A stretch of 64,000 nt of DNA, from assembly GCA_031555145.1 (NCBI GenBank), contig JAVBUR010000067.1, positions 1 to 64,000 on the forward strand, in the 5' to 3' direction. This document shows positions 53,104 through 61,060 of this stretch, in pieces. Both the position numbers and the translations under genes were made by a program. Positions within the stretch are counted from its first letter, which is position 1, and every line of letters begins with the position of its first letter. This DNA comes from JAJDIA01 sp031555145 (GTDB lineage: Bacteria > Bacteroidota > Bacteroidia > Bacteroidales > Tannerellaceae). Under the pieces are notes generated by a model. That model made no database searches, was not told the origin of the DNA, and saw only the letters and a list, made by a program, of their open reading frames with translations.

Positions 53104-55158
53104 ATGAGCAAACAAGGAAACATTGGGGTAACGAGTGAAAACATCTTCCCGATCATCAAGAAATTCTTGTACAGTGACCATGAGATCTTCCTGCGCGAAC
53201 TGGTCTCGAATGCCGTGGATGCCACGCAAAAGTTGAAAACACTTTCTTCCGTAGGCGAATTTAAAGGGGAAATGGGCGACCTGACTATTCAGGTATCGTT
53301 CGACGACAAAAAGATTACTATCAGCGACCGTGGTATTGGTATGACGGCCGAAGAAATTGACAAATACATCAACCAGATCGCGTTCTCGGGTGCTGAAGAG
53401 TTTGTAGAGATGTATAAGAATGATGCGGCTTCGATTATCGGGCACTTCGGTCTTGGTTTCTATTCATCTTTTATGGTATCCAAACGGGTGGAGATCGTGA
53501 CCCGCTCATATAAAGAAGGTGCCGTGCCTATGAAGTGGAGCTGCGAAGGCAACCCTGAATATACACTGGAAGAAACGGAAAAAGCAGACCGCGGTACCGA
53601 TATCATCCTCTATATCGACGATGACAACAAAGACTTTCTGAACAAGGAAAAGATCAATGGCCTGCTGACCAAATACTGCCGCTTCCTCCCCATCCCCATC
53701 GCTTTCGGCAAGAAACAGGAATGGAAAGACGGTAAATATGTGGATACGGCTGAAGATAATATCGTCAACGACTCTACTCCCGCCTGGGTACGCAAGCCGT
53801 CGGATATGACCGACGAAGACTACAAAAAGTTCTATCGCGACCTCTATCCCATGGCAGAAGAACCATTGTTCTGGATCCACCTGAACGTGGACTATCCGTT
53901 CAACCTGACCGGTATCCTGTACTTCCCGCGTATCAAGAGCAATATTGACATGAACCGCAACAAGATTCAGTTGTATTGCAACCAGGTATTTGTGACCGAC
54001 TCCGTAGAAGGTATCGTACCCGAGTTCCTGACATTGCTGCATGGTGTACTGGATTCGCCGGATATTCCGCTGAACGTATCCCGCTCCTACCTGCAGAGTG
54101 ACCAGAATGTAAAGAAGATCTCCAACCATATTACGAAGAAGGTGGCTGATCGCTTGGAAGATATCTTCAAAAACGATCGTGCACAGTTCGAAGAAAAATG
54201 GGACAGCCTCAAGTTGTTTATCGAATATGGTATGCTGACAGATGAGAAGTTCTACGACCGTGCCACCAAGTTCGCCCTGTTGAAAGATGTCGATGGCAAA
54301 TACTTCACCCTCGAAGAATACAAGACACTGGTGAAAGATAGCCAGACCGACAAGGAAGGCAACCTGATTTATCTCTACACCAACAGCAAGGAAGACCAGT
54401 ATAGCTATATCCAGGCTGCCAAAGACAAAGGCTACAGTGTGCTGATGATGGACGGACAGTTGGATGTCCATATCGTAGGCCAACTGGAACAAAAGCTCGA
54501 AAAGACACGTTTCGTCCGTATCGACAGCGATACGACCGACAACCTGATCCCGAAAGACAAGGTCAATCTCGTAACGCTTAGCGATAACCAGCAGAACGCT
54601 CTCCGTGAAGTATTCAAGAGCCGCATGCCGAAGATCGAAAAAGCTGAGTTCTATGTCACCTTCGAAGCCCTGGGCGAGCAGTCAAACCCTGTCATGCTGA
54701 CACAGGGCGAATATATGCGCCGTATGCGTGAAATGTCGGCGATGCAGGGCGGTATGGCCTCGTTCTACGGTGAATTACCCGACAGCTACAATCTCGTCCT
54801 GAACACCGACCATGCATTGGTTAAGAAAGTTCTATCCGACGAAGAAGCCCAGTGCGCCGACAAACTCCAACCGATCCTTGCCGATATCAAAGGCTGGGAA
54901 GCCCGCCAGTCTGACCTGCGCGACGCCCAGAACAAGAAGAAGGAAGAAGAGATCAGCGCTACCGAGAAAGCTGATTTGGAAAACACCGACAAGAAAATTG
55001 AAGAGTTGCGTGAACAAAGCAATGCAATCCTGTCCGAATATGCCGCCGGCAACAGCATGATCAGCCAACTGATCGACCTCGCCCTCCTGGGCAACGGTAT
55101 GCTGAAAGGCGAAGCCCTGAGCCAATTTATCAAGCGAAGCGTGCAGTTGATTGGGTAA
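53104..55158 (+). CDS. htpG: Chaperone HtpG (Hsp90)
   Basis: ATP-driven homodimeric chaperone. The GHKL ATPase domain shows FLRELVSNAVDATQKL, ISDRGIGMTAEEIDKYINQIAFSGAEEF and IGHFGLGFYSSFMVS near the start; the middle domain includes YFPRIKSNIDMNRNKIQLYCNQVFV and VSRSYLQSDQNVKKIS with the catalytic Arg. The C-terminal dimer domain carries a charged insert (KKKEEEISATEKADLENTDKKIEELREQ, about 615-645) before the last helices, so the protein is 684 residues against 624 in E. coli. Only the start at 53104 keeps the N-terminal strand. Confidence 0.98.
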   Translation: MSKQGNIGVTSENIFPIIKKFLYSDHEIFLRELVSNAVDATQKLKTLSSVGEFKGEMGDLTIQVSFDDKKITISDRGIGMTAEEIDKYINQIAFSGAEEFVEMYKNDAASIIGHFGLGFYSSFMVSKRVEIVTRSYKEGAVPMKWSCEGNPEYTLEETEKADRGTDIILYIDDDNKDFLNKEKINGLLTKYCRFLPIPIAFGKKQEWKDGKYVDTAEDNIVNDSTPAWVRKPSDMTDEDYKKFYRDLYPMAEEPLFWIHLNVDYPFNLTGILYFPRIKSNIDMNRNKIQLYCNQVFVTDSVEGIVPEFLTLLHGVLDSPDIPLNVSRSYLQSDQNVKKISNHITKKVADRLEDIFKNDRAQFEEKWDSLKLFIEYGMLTDEKFYDRATKFALLKDVDGKYFTLEEYKTLVKDSQTDKEGNLIYLYTNSKEDQYSYIQAAKDKGYSVLMMDGQLDVHIVGQLEQKLEKTRFVRIDSDTTDNLIPKDKVNLVTLSDNQQNALREVFKSRMPKIEKAEFYVTFEALGEQSNPVMLTQGEYMRRMREMSAMQGGMASFYGELPDSYNLVLNTDHALVKKVLSDEEAQCADKLQPILADIKGWEARQSDLRDAQNKKKEEEISATEKADLENTDKKIEELREQSNAILSEYAAGNSMISQLIDLALLGNGMLKGEALSQFIKRSVQLIG

Positions 55159-55173
55159 TTAATCCGACTCTAT

Positions 55174-55214
55174 AAAAAGAAGAAGGTCCCTCATTCGGGG
55201 ACCTTCTTCTTTTT
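55174..55214. terminator. Bidirectional terminator
   Basis: A 17-bp perfect stem, left arm 55174-55190 and right arm 55198-55214, with a 7-base loop and A/T ends on both sides, between convergent htpG and iorB. Confidence 0.92.
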
Positions 55215-55245
55215 ATATCAGACTGATCGCGTAAATGCGAAAAGC

Positions 55246-55827
55246 TTACTGCATCTGTTGTGCCCTGTCGTACCCGGCTTTCAGTGCTTTCAGGTTCATT
55301 TGGACGATCTCTTCGCCTTTGCGGCCGAAGATGTTGCGGATGCCTTCTTCCAACTTGGCATACTCGATCTGCAGGAAGGGAGCGGCGGCGCCCAACATGA
55401 CCATATTGGCGGAGCGGGAGGAGCCGGCTTCTTTAGCGATGGCTTCCACATCAAGGACTACCTTATGCGGCAACTTGTCGAGTTCGGCCTGTACCTTTTC
55501 CATTTCGGGATAGTTCGGGATATTGATAAACGGTTCCGAATTGGTTACCAACCAACCGTCTTTCTTCAGGTAGGGCAGATAGCGGAGGCTCTCCATCGGT
55601 TCGAGGGAGATGATCAGATCGGCCTGACCGAGTGCGATCAGGTCGGAAGCGATAGGCTTGTCCGAGAGACGGAGGTTCGACTGTACATCGCCACCGCGCT
55701 GGCTCATCCCGTGTACTTCGGCTTGTTTCATATACAACCCTTCCTGGAGGGCTGCTTCGCCAATAACTGTGGCGATCGACAGGATACCCTGTCCTCCTAC
55801 TCCGGATAAAATAATATCTATTTTCAT
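55246..55827 (-). CDS. iorB: Indolepyruvate:ferredoxin oxidoreductase beta subunit
   Basis: Gamma-domain subunit of the 2-oxoacid oxidoreductase that converts arylpyruvates (from Trp, Phe and Tyr) to acyl-CoA. It opens KIDIILSGVGGQGILSIATVIGEAAL, includes EVHGMSQRGGDVQSNLRLSD and DLIISLEPMESLRYLPYL, and is 193 residues from ATG at 55827, whose first bases overlap the iorA stop (ATGA). The longer open frame to 55869 is not needed. It would act with IorA in the cytosol. Confidence 0.95.
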   Translation of the reverse strand: MKIDIILSGVGGQGILSIATVIGEAALQEGLYMKQAEVHGMSQRGGDVQSNLRLSDKPIASDLIALGQADLIISLEPMESLRYLPYLKKDGWLVTNSEPFINIPNYPEMEKVQAELDKLPHKVVLDVEAIAKEAGSSRSANMVMLGAAAPFLQIEYAKLEEGIRNIFGRKGEEIVQMNLKALKAGYDRAQQMQ

Positions 55828-57425
55828 TGTTTGCTTGCTTTTTTCTTTCTGGCAAATGTCTGGATACATTCGCGGCAGGGGATGATTACGGATACTCCTT
55901 TATACTCAATCTCTTCACGGATCATAGCCTTCATCTCTTCGAAGTTCTTTTTCAAGGGAACTATCTCGCGAAGATGTGCAGGATCGACGCCGATACCGGC
56001 GCAGATGGCATGCAGACGACCTGTTCCGGCAGAATCCTGACCGCCGGTCATACCGGTTGTTTCGTTGTCGGAGATGATAATGGTCACGTTGCTGTTCTCA
56101 TTCACGCAGTCCAGCAGTCCGGTCATACCGGAGTGGGTAAACGTGGAGTCGCCGATTACGGCTACTGCCGGGAATATACCGGCATCGGATGCACCTTTCG
56201 CCATGGTGATGGAAGCGCCCATATCGATACAGCTATTGATCGCACGGAAAGGAGGCAATGCACCGAGGGTATAACAACCGATATCGCTGAAGACTTTGGC
56301 GGCGCCATTGTATTCGAGCAATACTTCATTCAGCGCTTCATACATATCGCGGTGTCCGCAGCCCTGGCATAATGCCGGGGGACGGGGTGTGACCATTTCG
56401 GGCACAGCATAGAAGCTCTGTACCGGTTTGCCGAGTGCCCGGGCTACGCTGTCGGGCGTCAGTTCGCCGTCGCGCTGAAGGGTTCCGTCCAAACGTCCGT
56501 GTACGGCGATGCCTTTGCCGAGGAAGCCTTTCAATTGTTCTTCCACGACGGGGAAGCCTTCTTCGAGGACGAGTATTTCCTTGCATTCGGCGACCAGGCG
56601 TTCCATCTGCTTACGGGGCAGCGGATACTGGGTGATCTTCAATGCCGGGTGTTCAAATCCGTCGGGATAGTTTTCCGACAGGTAATTGAAGGCAATACCG
56701 GTGGTGATAATACCGAGACTCTTGTCAGCGGCGTCAAAATATTGGTTATATCCGGATGTTTCGGATACTTCGGTAAATGTCTGTTGGGCGGCCAGCAAGG
56801 TCTTGAAACGCTTACGTGCCAGAGCGGGCAAGAGGATGAAACGTTGGTTGCCGTCTTCAGGTGTGCTCATCGCATTCTGTTCGCGCATCGGACGAGTGAC
56901 TACGCCGGAACGGGAGTGCGCCATGCGGGTAGTGATGCGCAGCAGGATGGGATAACCCAGTTTCTCGGACAGTTCAAAGCCGTCATATACCATATCGTAG
57001 GCTTCCTGTTGGTTGGAAGGCTCTAGCATGGGGATCATGGCGAAGTTACCAAATACGCGGTTGTCTTGTTCGTTCTGTGAGGAGTGCATCGAGGGATCGT
57101 CGGCTGTGAGGATGATCATCCCACCGTGGATACCGCTCATGGCAGCGTTCATAAAGCAGTCGGCAGCTACGTTCAGCCCTACGTGTTTCATACAGCAGAG
57201 TGTCCGTTTGCCGGCATAGCTCATACCGAGCGCTGTTTCCATCGCCGTCTTTTCATTTACACTCCATCGGCAATGGATATTCCGTTCCTTCGTGATGGGA
57301 GACGCCTGTATATATTCGGTGATCTCCGTCGAAGGGGTTCCGGGATAGGCATATACGCCCGAAAGACCGGCATCGAGAGCCGCCTGTGCGATCGCTTCAT
57401 CCCCTAAAAAAAGATGTTTTTCCAT
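55824..57425 (-). CDS. iorA: Indolepyruvate:ferredoxin oxidoreductase alpha subunit, without C-terminal ferredoxin domain
   Basis: Thiamine-pyrophosphate subunit of 533 residues. The first half has GDEAIAQAALDAGLSGVYAYPGTPSTEI and GMSYAGKRTLCCMKHVGLNVAADCFMNAA; the second has the TPP-binding CQGCGHRDMYEALNE and GDSTFTHSGMTGLLDCVNENSNVTIIISDNETTGMTGGQ. Classical IorA carries about 60-90 more residues with two 4Fe-4S ferredoxin motifs; here the protein stops after VSVIIPCRECIQTFARKKK, so electrons must leave through another route. A -33/-7 pair lies just upstream. Confidence 0.94.
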   Translation of the reverse strand: MEKHLFLGDEAIAQAALDAGLSGVYAYPGTPSTEITEYIQASPITKERNIHCRWSVNEKTAMETALGMSYAGKRTLCCMKHVGLNVAADCFMNAAMSGIHGGMIILTADDPSMHSSQNEQDNRVFGNFAMIPMLEPSNQQEAYDMVYDGFELSEKLGYPILLRITTRMAHSRSGVVTRPMREQNAMSTPEDGNQRFILLPALARKRFKTLLAAQQTFTEVSETSGYNQYFDAADKSLGIITTGIAFNYLSENYPDGFEHPALKITQYPLPRKQMERLVAECKEILVLEEGFPVVEEQLKGFLGKGIAVHGRLDGTLQRDGELTPDSVARALGKPVQSFYAVPEMVTPRPPALCQGCGHRDMYEALNEVLLEYNGAAKVFSDIGCYTLGALPPFRAINSCIDMGASITMAKGASDAGIFPAVAVIGDSTFTHSGMTGLLDCVNENSNVTIIISDNETTGMTGGQDSAGTGRLHAICAGIGVDPAHLREIVPLKKNFEEMKAMIREEIEYKGVSVIIPCRECIQTFARKKKASKQ

Positions 57426-57470
57426 TTATTTATTCCTTATATTGAGTTCTTTTGTTTGTAAACTATCAAG

Positions 57471-57504
57471 CAAAGATACGCTATTTGCCTTATCTATGGC
57501 CAAA
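57471..57504 (-). promoter_or_regulatory. Promoter of iorA-iorB
   Basis: On the minus strand TTTG (57501-57504) and TATCTTTG (57471-57478) are separated by 22 bases, slightly longer than usual for the Bacteroidetes promoter. It lies 45 bases before the iorA ATG. Confidence 0.55.
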
Positions 57505-57508
57505 AATA

Positions 57509-58534
57509 TCAGCGAATATTCCGTCGGTTCAGTTCGGCGCGATAACGGTTGGCATTCACATTGTGCTCCGACAGGGTGACGGCAAAGTTGTGGCGACCGG
57601 AGAAGTCTTCCTTCGCCGTCATATATAAATAGTTGTGCTTCGTATAGTTGAGTACGGCATCCAGCCCCTTGATCGAAGGGATGCGCAGGGGGGCAGGCGG
57701 CAGGCCAGCGTATTTGTAGGTATTATAGGGCGAGTCGACTTCCAGGTGCTTGAAGAGGATGCGTTGCAAGGTGACATCGCCAATGGCATACTTCACCGTC
57801 GGATCGGCCTGGAGCAAGATGCCCCGTTTGAGGCGGTTGATATAGAGACCGGCTACGATGGGATATTCATCTCCCGCCGCCGTTTCTTCTTCCACAATGG
57901 AAGCGAGGATGGATACCTGCAAGGGAGTCAGGTTGATGGTTTCGGCTTTGGCCAGGCGGCCTTTACTCCAAAAGGTGTCGTATTCTTTCTTCATGCGGTG
58001 CACGAAGCGGTCGGCCGACATGTTCCAGTACATCTCATAGGTGTTGGGGAGAAACATAGCCTTGATGGTCTCGGGCGTGAAGCCGAGCGAGTCGCAATAG
58101 GCAGGGTCGGCAAGCAGGGTCGATAGGTCTTCCTTGGTAAACATCAACTGTTCGCTGATCCGTTCGGCGAGGTCATCTACAAAGCGGATATTATTGAAGG
58201 TAACTCGGGTTGCCTCCTGTTGGCCGCGGCGGAGGTTGTTGAGCAATGTCAGGTTGTCCATCCCGGGGGCTACTTTGTAACGCCCGGTGCGCATGGCATC
58301 AGGGTATTTCAGCCAACCGGCCAGTTGGCGGAAGTCGCCGATCCGCTCACAACCGGCCGAATCCGTCAGTTGACGGCAGAGGTCGTCGAAGTCTTTCTGT
58401 TCGTCTATATATACGTAGGTAGTACGTGCCGGAACGAAGTTGGCCTTCCGCAGAATACCGTATCCCCAGTACCCTACTCCTCCCCCAATCAGGAGGATTA
58501 TCACAAGCACCACCCCTATCACATATCGTTTCAT
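57509..58534 (-). CDS. mltG: Endolytic murein transglycosylase MltG
   Basis: Inner-membrane enzyme that cuts nascent glycan strands. One N-terminal membrane helix (about 4-24, VIGVVLVIILLIGGGVGYWGYG) is followed by a LysM-like and then the YceG catalytic domain with the catalytic Glu in ASIVEEETAAGDEYPIVAGLYINRL (about 220), then LQADPTVKYAIGD and SPYNTYKYAGLPPAPLRIPSIKGLDAVLN near the end. Start is taken at ATG 58534; the frame stays open to 58579 but that would place the coding start inside a TACTTTTG -7 box at 58579-58586. Confidence 0.95.
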   Translation of the reverse strand: MKRYVIGVVLVIILLIGGGVGYWGYGILRKANFVPARTTYVYIDEQKDFDDLCRQLTDSAGCERIGDFRQLAGWLKYPDAMRTGRYKVAPGMDNLTLLNNLRRGQQEATRVTFNNIRFVDDLAERISEQLMFTKEDLSTLLADPAYCDSLGFTPETIKAMFLPNTYEMYWNMSADRFVHRMKKEYDTFWSKGRLAKAETINLTPLQVSILASIVEEETAAGDEYPIVAGLYINRLKRGILLQADPTVKYAIGDVTLQRILFKHLEVDSPYNTYKYAGLPPAPLRIPSIKGLDAVLNYTKHNYLYMTAKEDFSGRHNFAVTLSEHNVNANRYRAELNRRNIR

Positions 58535-58618
58535 ATCACTTTGTCTTTTATTAAGCGGTTGACTATCAGAACCGGTCACAAAAGTAGTACCTTTTTTGCT
58601 AAAATATCGTTTAAAAGC

Positions 58619-58650
58619 TTTGTTAATTCAAAAATATACACATATCTTTG
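58619..58650 (+). promoter_or_regulatory. Promoter of tRNA-Ser(GCU)
   Basis: TTTG (58619-58622) and TATCTTTG (58643-58650) are spaced by 20 bases, a perfect Bacteroidetes promoter. The tRNA begins 33 bases further on. Confidence 0.8.
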
Positions 58651-58682
58651 CCCCCGCATTCAGAGATAAACCTGATCACTTT

Positions 58683-58769
58683 GGAAGTGTGGGTGAGTGG
58701 CTGAAACCACCAGTTTGCTAAACTGACGTACGGGTAACTGTACCGGGGGTTCGAATCCCCCCGCTTCCG
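58683..58769 (+). tRNA. tRNA-Ser (GCU)
   Basis: A class II tRNA of 87 nt with acceptor GGAAGTG/CGCTTCC (one G-U pair), the long variable arm GTACGGGTAACTGTAC and T loop TTCGAAT. The anticodon loop TTGCTAA gives GCU. CCA is not encoded. Confidence 0.97.
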
Positions 58770-58788
58770 CTGAAATGAATGTACAAAG

Positions 58789-58805
58789 GCCGCTGAAATA
58801 GCGGC
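58789..58805 (+). terminator. Terminator of tRNA-Ser(GCU)
   Basis: GCCGCT (58789-58794) and AGCGGC (58800-58805) enclose a 5-base loop, followed by TTTTG. It lies 19 bases after the tRNA. Confidence 0.75.
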
Positions 58806-59036
58806 TTTTGTTGTTTATCAGGGGTTTACAAGCAATGGAATCTGGACAGACAATGGATCAAGGATCAACCCGGAAATATCTCGATTTACACACCCCCCGA
58901 TTTTTCCCTTCTACACGAAAGTTTATTTTCAAATTTATCTGTCACGCTGTCACGCGCAGCATCAGATGCCTCTGAAGTCAAGGCTTTGATGCAGCAGGAG
59001 TTCCATGCTGATGGGACTTTTAGTTCCAAAGCATAA
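58797..59036 (+). other. Start-less open frame ending in the repeat
   Basis: A 79-codon open frame runs into the first repeat units and ends at TAA 59034-59036. Its translation has ordinary composition (it includes QWIKDQPGNISIYTPPDFS and ends QQEFHADGTFSSKA) but there is no in-frame start codon before a Met close to the end. It may be the 3' end of a lost gene. No family was recognised. Confidence 0.35.
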
Positions 59037-59236
59037 ACTTTTAGTTCCATGCTGATGGAACTTTTTGTTCCTTATGATAAACTTTTAGTTCCATGCAGAT
59101 GAAACTACGGATGGTTGCAGGTGCGACAAAAGCAACTTCCCAACCACACAAAAACATTCAAATACGGCCAAAACTGAATATTGAACTCCACCGGGTTTTG
59201 ACATTGATCCGTAAAAACGGGCTCAGCGTGAAATAA
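59000..59236 (+). repeat. Dispersed intergenic repeat, copy 2
   Basis: GTTCC-headed units start at 59000, 59023, 59044, 59067 and 59088, so two unit types of 23 and 21 bases alternate (GTTCCATGCTGATGGAAC plus ACTTTT, and GTTCC..ATAAACTTTTA). The 23-base type is self-complementary. The last unit opens a 45-codon frame from 59099 to 59236 (MKLRMVAGATKATSQPHK...) whose first 25 codons match the frame in copy 1 at the window start, including a length difference of exactly one codon. Confidence 0.8.
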
Positions 59237-59241
59237 TATAC

Positions 59242-59249
59242 TATTTTTG
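59242..59249 (+). promoter_or_regulatory. -7 box for second sigma/FecR cassette
   Basis: TATTTTTG is a perfect TAnnTTTG, 26 bases before the sigma factor ATG at 59275. The -33 element is not clear. Confidence 0.5.
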
Positions 59250-59274
59250 TAAAAACGAAATTGACATAATTGAG

Positions 59275-59817
59275 ATGGTCTATACTCAAAGTGATTTTGA
59301 AAAAACATACAAACTGTACTATCCGAAAATGGTAGCGTTTGCCAAAAACTACATATCGGCACGCGAAGATGTGGAAAATATAGTACAGGATGTTTTTGTG
59401 GTGCTTTGGAAAAAAAAGGATGAACTTGAGCTCTCTTGTATGTTGACTACTTATTTGTTTACCTTAGTCAGGAACAAATGCTTGAATTTTTTACGCCACA
59501 AACTTATAGAAGAAGAGTATAATCTCCAGATGAAAGAAGAGGTCGGTTTTAAGCTATATGCATTGGAATCGCTGGAGTATACATACTATTCAGAAGATGA
59601 ATTGCAAGAGGCTGTTCAGCGGGCGTTGAGTAAGCTTCCGGAGCGCTGCCGTGAAGTATTTGTAAAAAGCCGTATAGACGGTCTGAAGTACAAAGAAATA
59701 GCTGAAGAGCTTGGTATTTCCGTCAACACAGTTGAGAACCAGATTGTTACTGCTTTGAAAAAATTACGTATCGAATTGAAGGATTACCTGCCTTTACTCA
59801 CATTATTTGTTAATTAA
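59275..59817 (+). CDS. ECF RNA polymerase sigma factor (second cassette)
   Basis: A 180-residue sigma-70 family protein: region 2 in FEKTYKLYYPKMVAFAKNYISAREDVENIVQDVFVVLWKK and region 4 in LSKLPERCREVFVKSRIDGLKYKEIAEELGISVNTVENQIVTALKKLRIEL. It belongs to the Bacteroidetes FecI-like group, as does the one at 10097-10666, but is clearly distinct in sequence. It should be held by the FecR-like protein encoded next and should activate the susC gene that runs off the window. The dispersed repeat lies directly upstream. Confidence 0.95.
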   Translation: MVYTQSDFEKTYKLYYPKMVAFAKNYISAREDVENIVQDVFVVLWKKKDELELSCMLTTYLFTLVRNKCLNFLRHKLIEEEYNLQMKEEVGFKLYALESLEYTYYSEDELQEAVQRALSKLPERCREVFVKSRIDGLKYKEIAEELGISVNTVENQIVTALKKLRIELKDYLPLLTLFVN

Positions 59818-59891
59818 TATTTATTTTTTAAACGGTTGTAGTGGATTGTCTTCAGGTCGAGGGTTTAACTCTATACAATAAGGAAGACAAT

Positions 59892-60857
59892 ATGTACGAT
59901 CTGTTATCAAAATATTTGGCAGGAGATATTTCTCCAGAAGAAAAAGAACTCTTTTTTCAGCATCTGCGGGAAAATACTGATTTGAGAAAAGAAGCAGCAA
60001 GTATACAAAATTTATCGGCTCTTGTTTCCATGGCAAAAGAGAATCGTCCGGCTTCAGACAGACAATACCAATCATTTGTCAGCCAACAGAGAAAGCGTAC
60101 GCTCCTACTCAATGTACGAAAAATTGCCGGATACGCAGCCATCATGGTATTCGCCATATTATCGACCTATTTATTTATGACATACACGGAAGAAAAAGTC
60201 GATGGCCTTGCCCGCTATCAAGAATTCTCAACACCACCCGGGCAGCGAGCCAAAGTATCATTGGCTGATGGCACAGAGGTTTGGTTGAATGCGAATTCTA
60301 CGTTACGTTATCCGGAGCTATTTGACTTGAAACGACGGGAGGTTGAGTTACATGGAGAAGCCTTTTTTGAAGTGAAGGAGAACAAAGAAAAGCCCTTTAT
60401 AGTCAAGACAAGCAAGATGGATATAAAGGTGACCGGAACCAAATTTAATGTGAGTGCATATGATACGGGAGCGTATTTTGTCGCATCCTTACTTGAAGGC
60501 TCCATTTCGGTCTCTTCTGCAAACAACAGGGAACGTGTATTTTCATTGCATCCGCAGCAACAGATAAGAGTATCGGATAAATCATCAGAAGTATCCCGGT
60601 TTGAAAACCTTGATTTTTTGTCATGGAAAGAAGGTGTCTTCATTTTTGATGACATGTTATTAACGGATATTATAAAGAAACTGGAACTATTTTATGACGT
60701 ATCTATTGTTGTTCAAAATACAGCACTTGGGAATTTCCGCTATACAGGGAAGTTTAGACAAAGGGATGGTGTGGAAAGTGTTTTGAAGAAGCTACAGATT
60801 GTATACCCTTTCGCATACACGAAAGACGATGAACAGAATCTGATTGTTTTGGAATAG
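59892..60857 (+). CDS. FecR-family anti-sigma factor (second cassette)
   Basis: About 321 residues from ATG 59892; the frame is open from an earlier ATG at 59841 but that adds 17 residues unlike the family start (the true start reads MYDLLSKYLAGDISPEEKELFFQHL). A transmembrane helix lies near 76-95 (IAGYAAIMVFAILSTYLFM), then the FecR domain from STPPGQRAKVSLADGTEVWLNA through GTKFNVSAYDTG, and a DUF4974 domain ending QNLIVLE. It follows the sigma gene by 74 bases and precedes susC by about 200. Confidence 0.94.
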   Translation: MYDLLSKYLAGDISPEEKELFFQHLRENTDLRKEAASIQNLSALVSMAKENRPASDRQYQSFVSQQRKRTLLLNVRKIAGYAAIMVFAILSTYLFMTYTEEKVDGLARYQEFSTPPGQRAKVSLADGTEVWLNANSTLRYPELFDLKRREVELHGEAFFEVKENKEKPFIVKTSKMDIKVTGTKFNVSAYDTGAYFVASLLEGSISVSSANNRERVFSLHPQQQIRVSDKSSEVSRFENLDFLSWKEGVFIFDDMLLTDIIKKLELFYDVSIVVQNTALGNFRYTGKFRQRDGVESVLKKLQIVYPFAYTKDDEQNLIVLE

Positions 60858-60976
60858 ATGAAGACATAAAAACACACTCTTTTGAGCTACTTTCTCTACT
60901 ATGCGGAACACATGTGTAACCTTAAAAACAGAATGCCTATGGTTTAAAAACAGAGAGATCTTTATCTAAATAAGAA

Positions 60977-61004
60977 GTTGGTTGATGCAGGAACATCAAC
61001 CAAC
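60977..61004 (+). repeat. Perfect hairpin between fecR and susC (second cassette)
   Basis: GTTGGTTGATG (60977-60987) and CATCAACCAAC (60994-61004) pair perfectly around a 6-base loop. No T run follows. The same position in the first cassette also carries a strong hairpin (8925-8957). Confidence 0.75.
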
Positions 61005-61060
61005 CATGATATCTAACACTCTTAGTCAAAAAAAGTATTAAACATTAATTTTACAAAGGT

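Noticed and set aside
52984..53445. 153-codon minus-strand frame upstream of and within htpG
   Set aside because: Most of it is antisense to the htpG ATPase domain and no protein family fits.
53506..54492. 328-codon open frame antisense to htpG
   Set aside because: Shadow of htpG codon usage; hydrophobic composition arises from the reverse complement of charged codons.
59000..59100. GTTCC-headed repeat cluster considered as a CRISPR-like array
   Set aside because: Units alternate directly (23 and 21 bases) with no unique spacers between them and no cas gene nearby.
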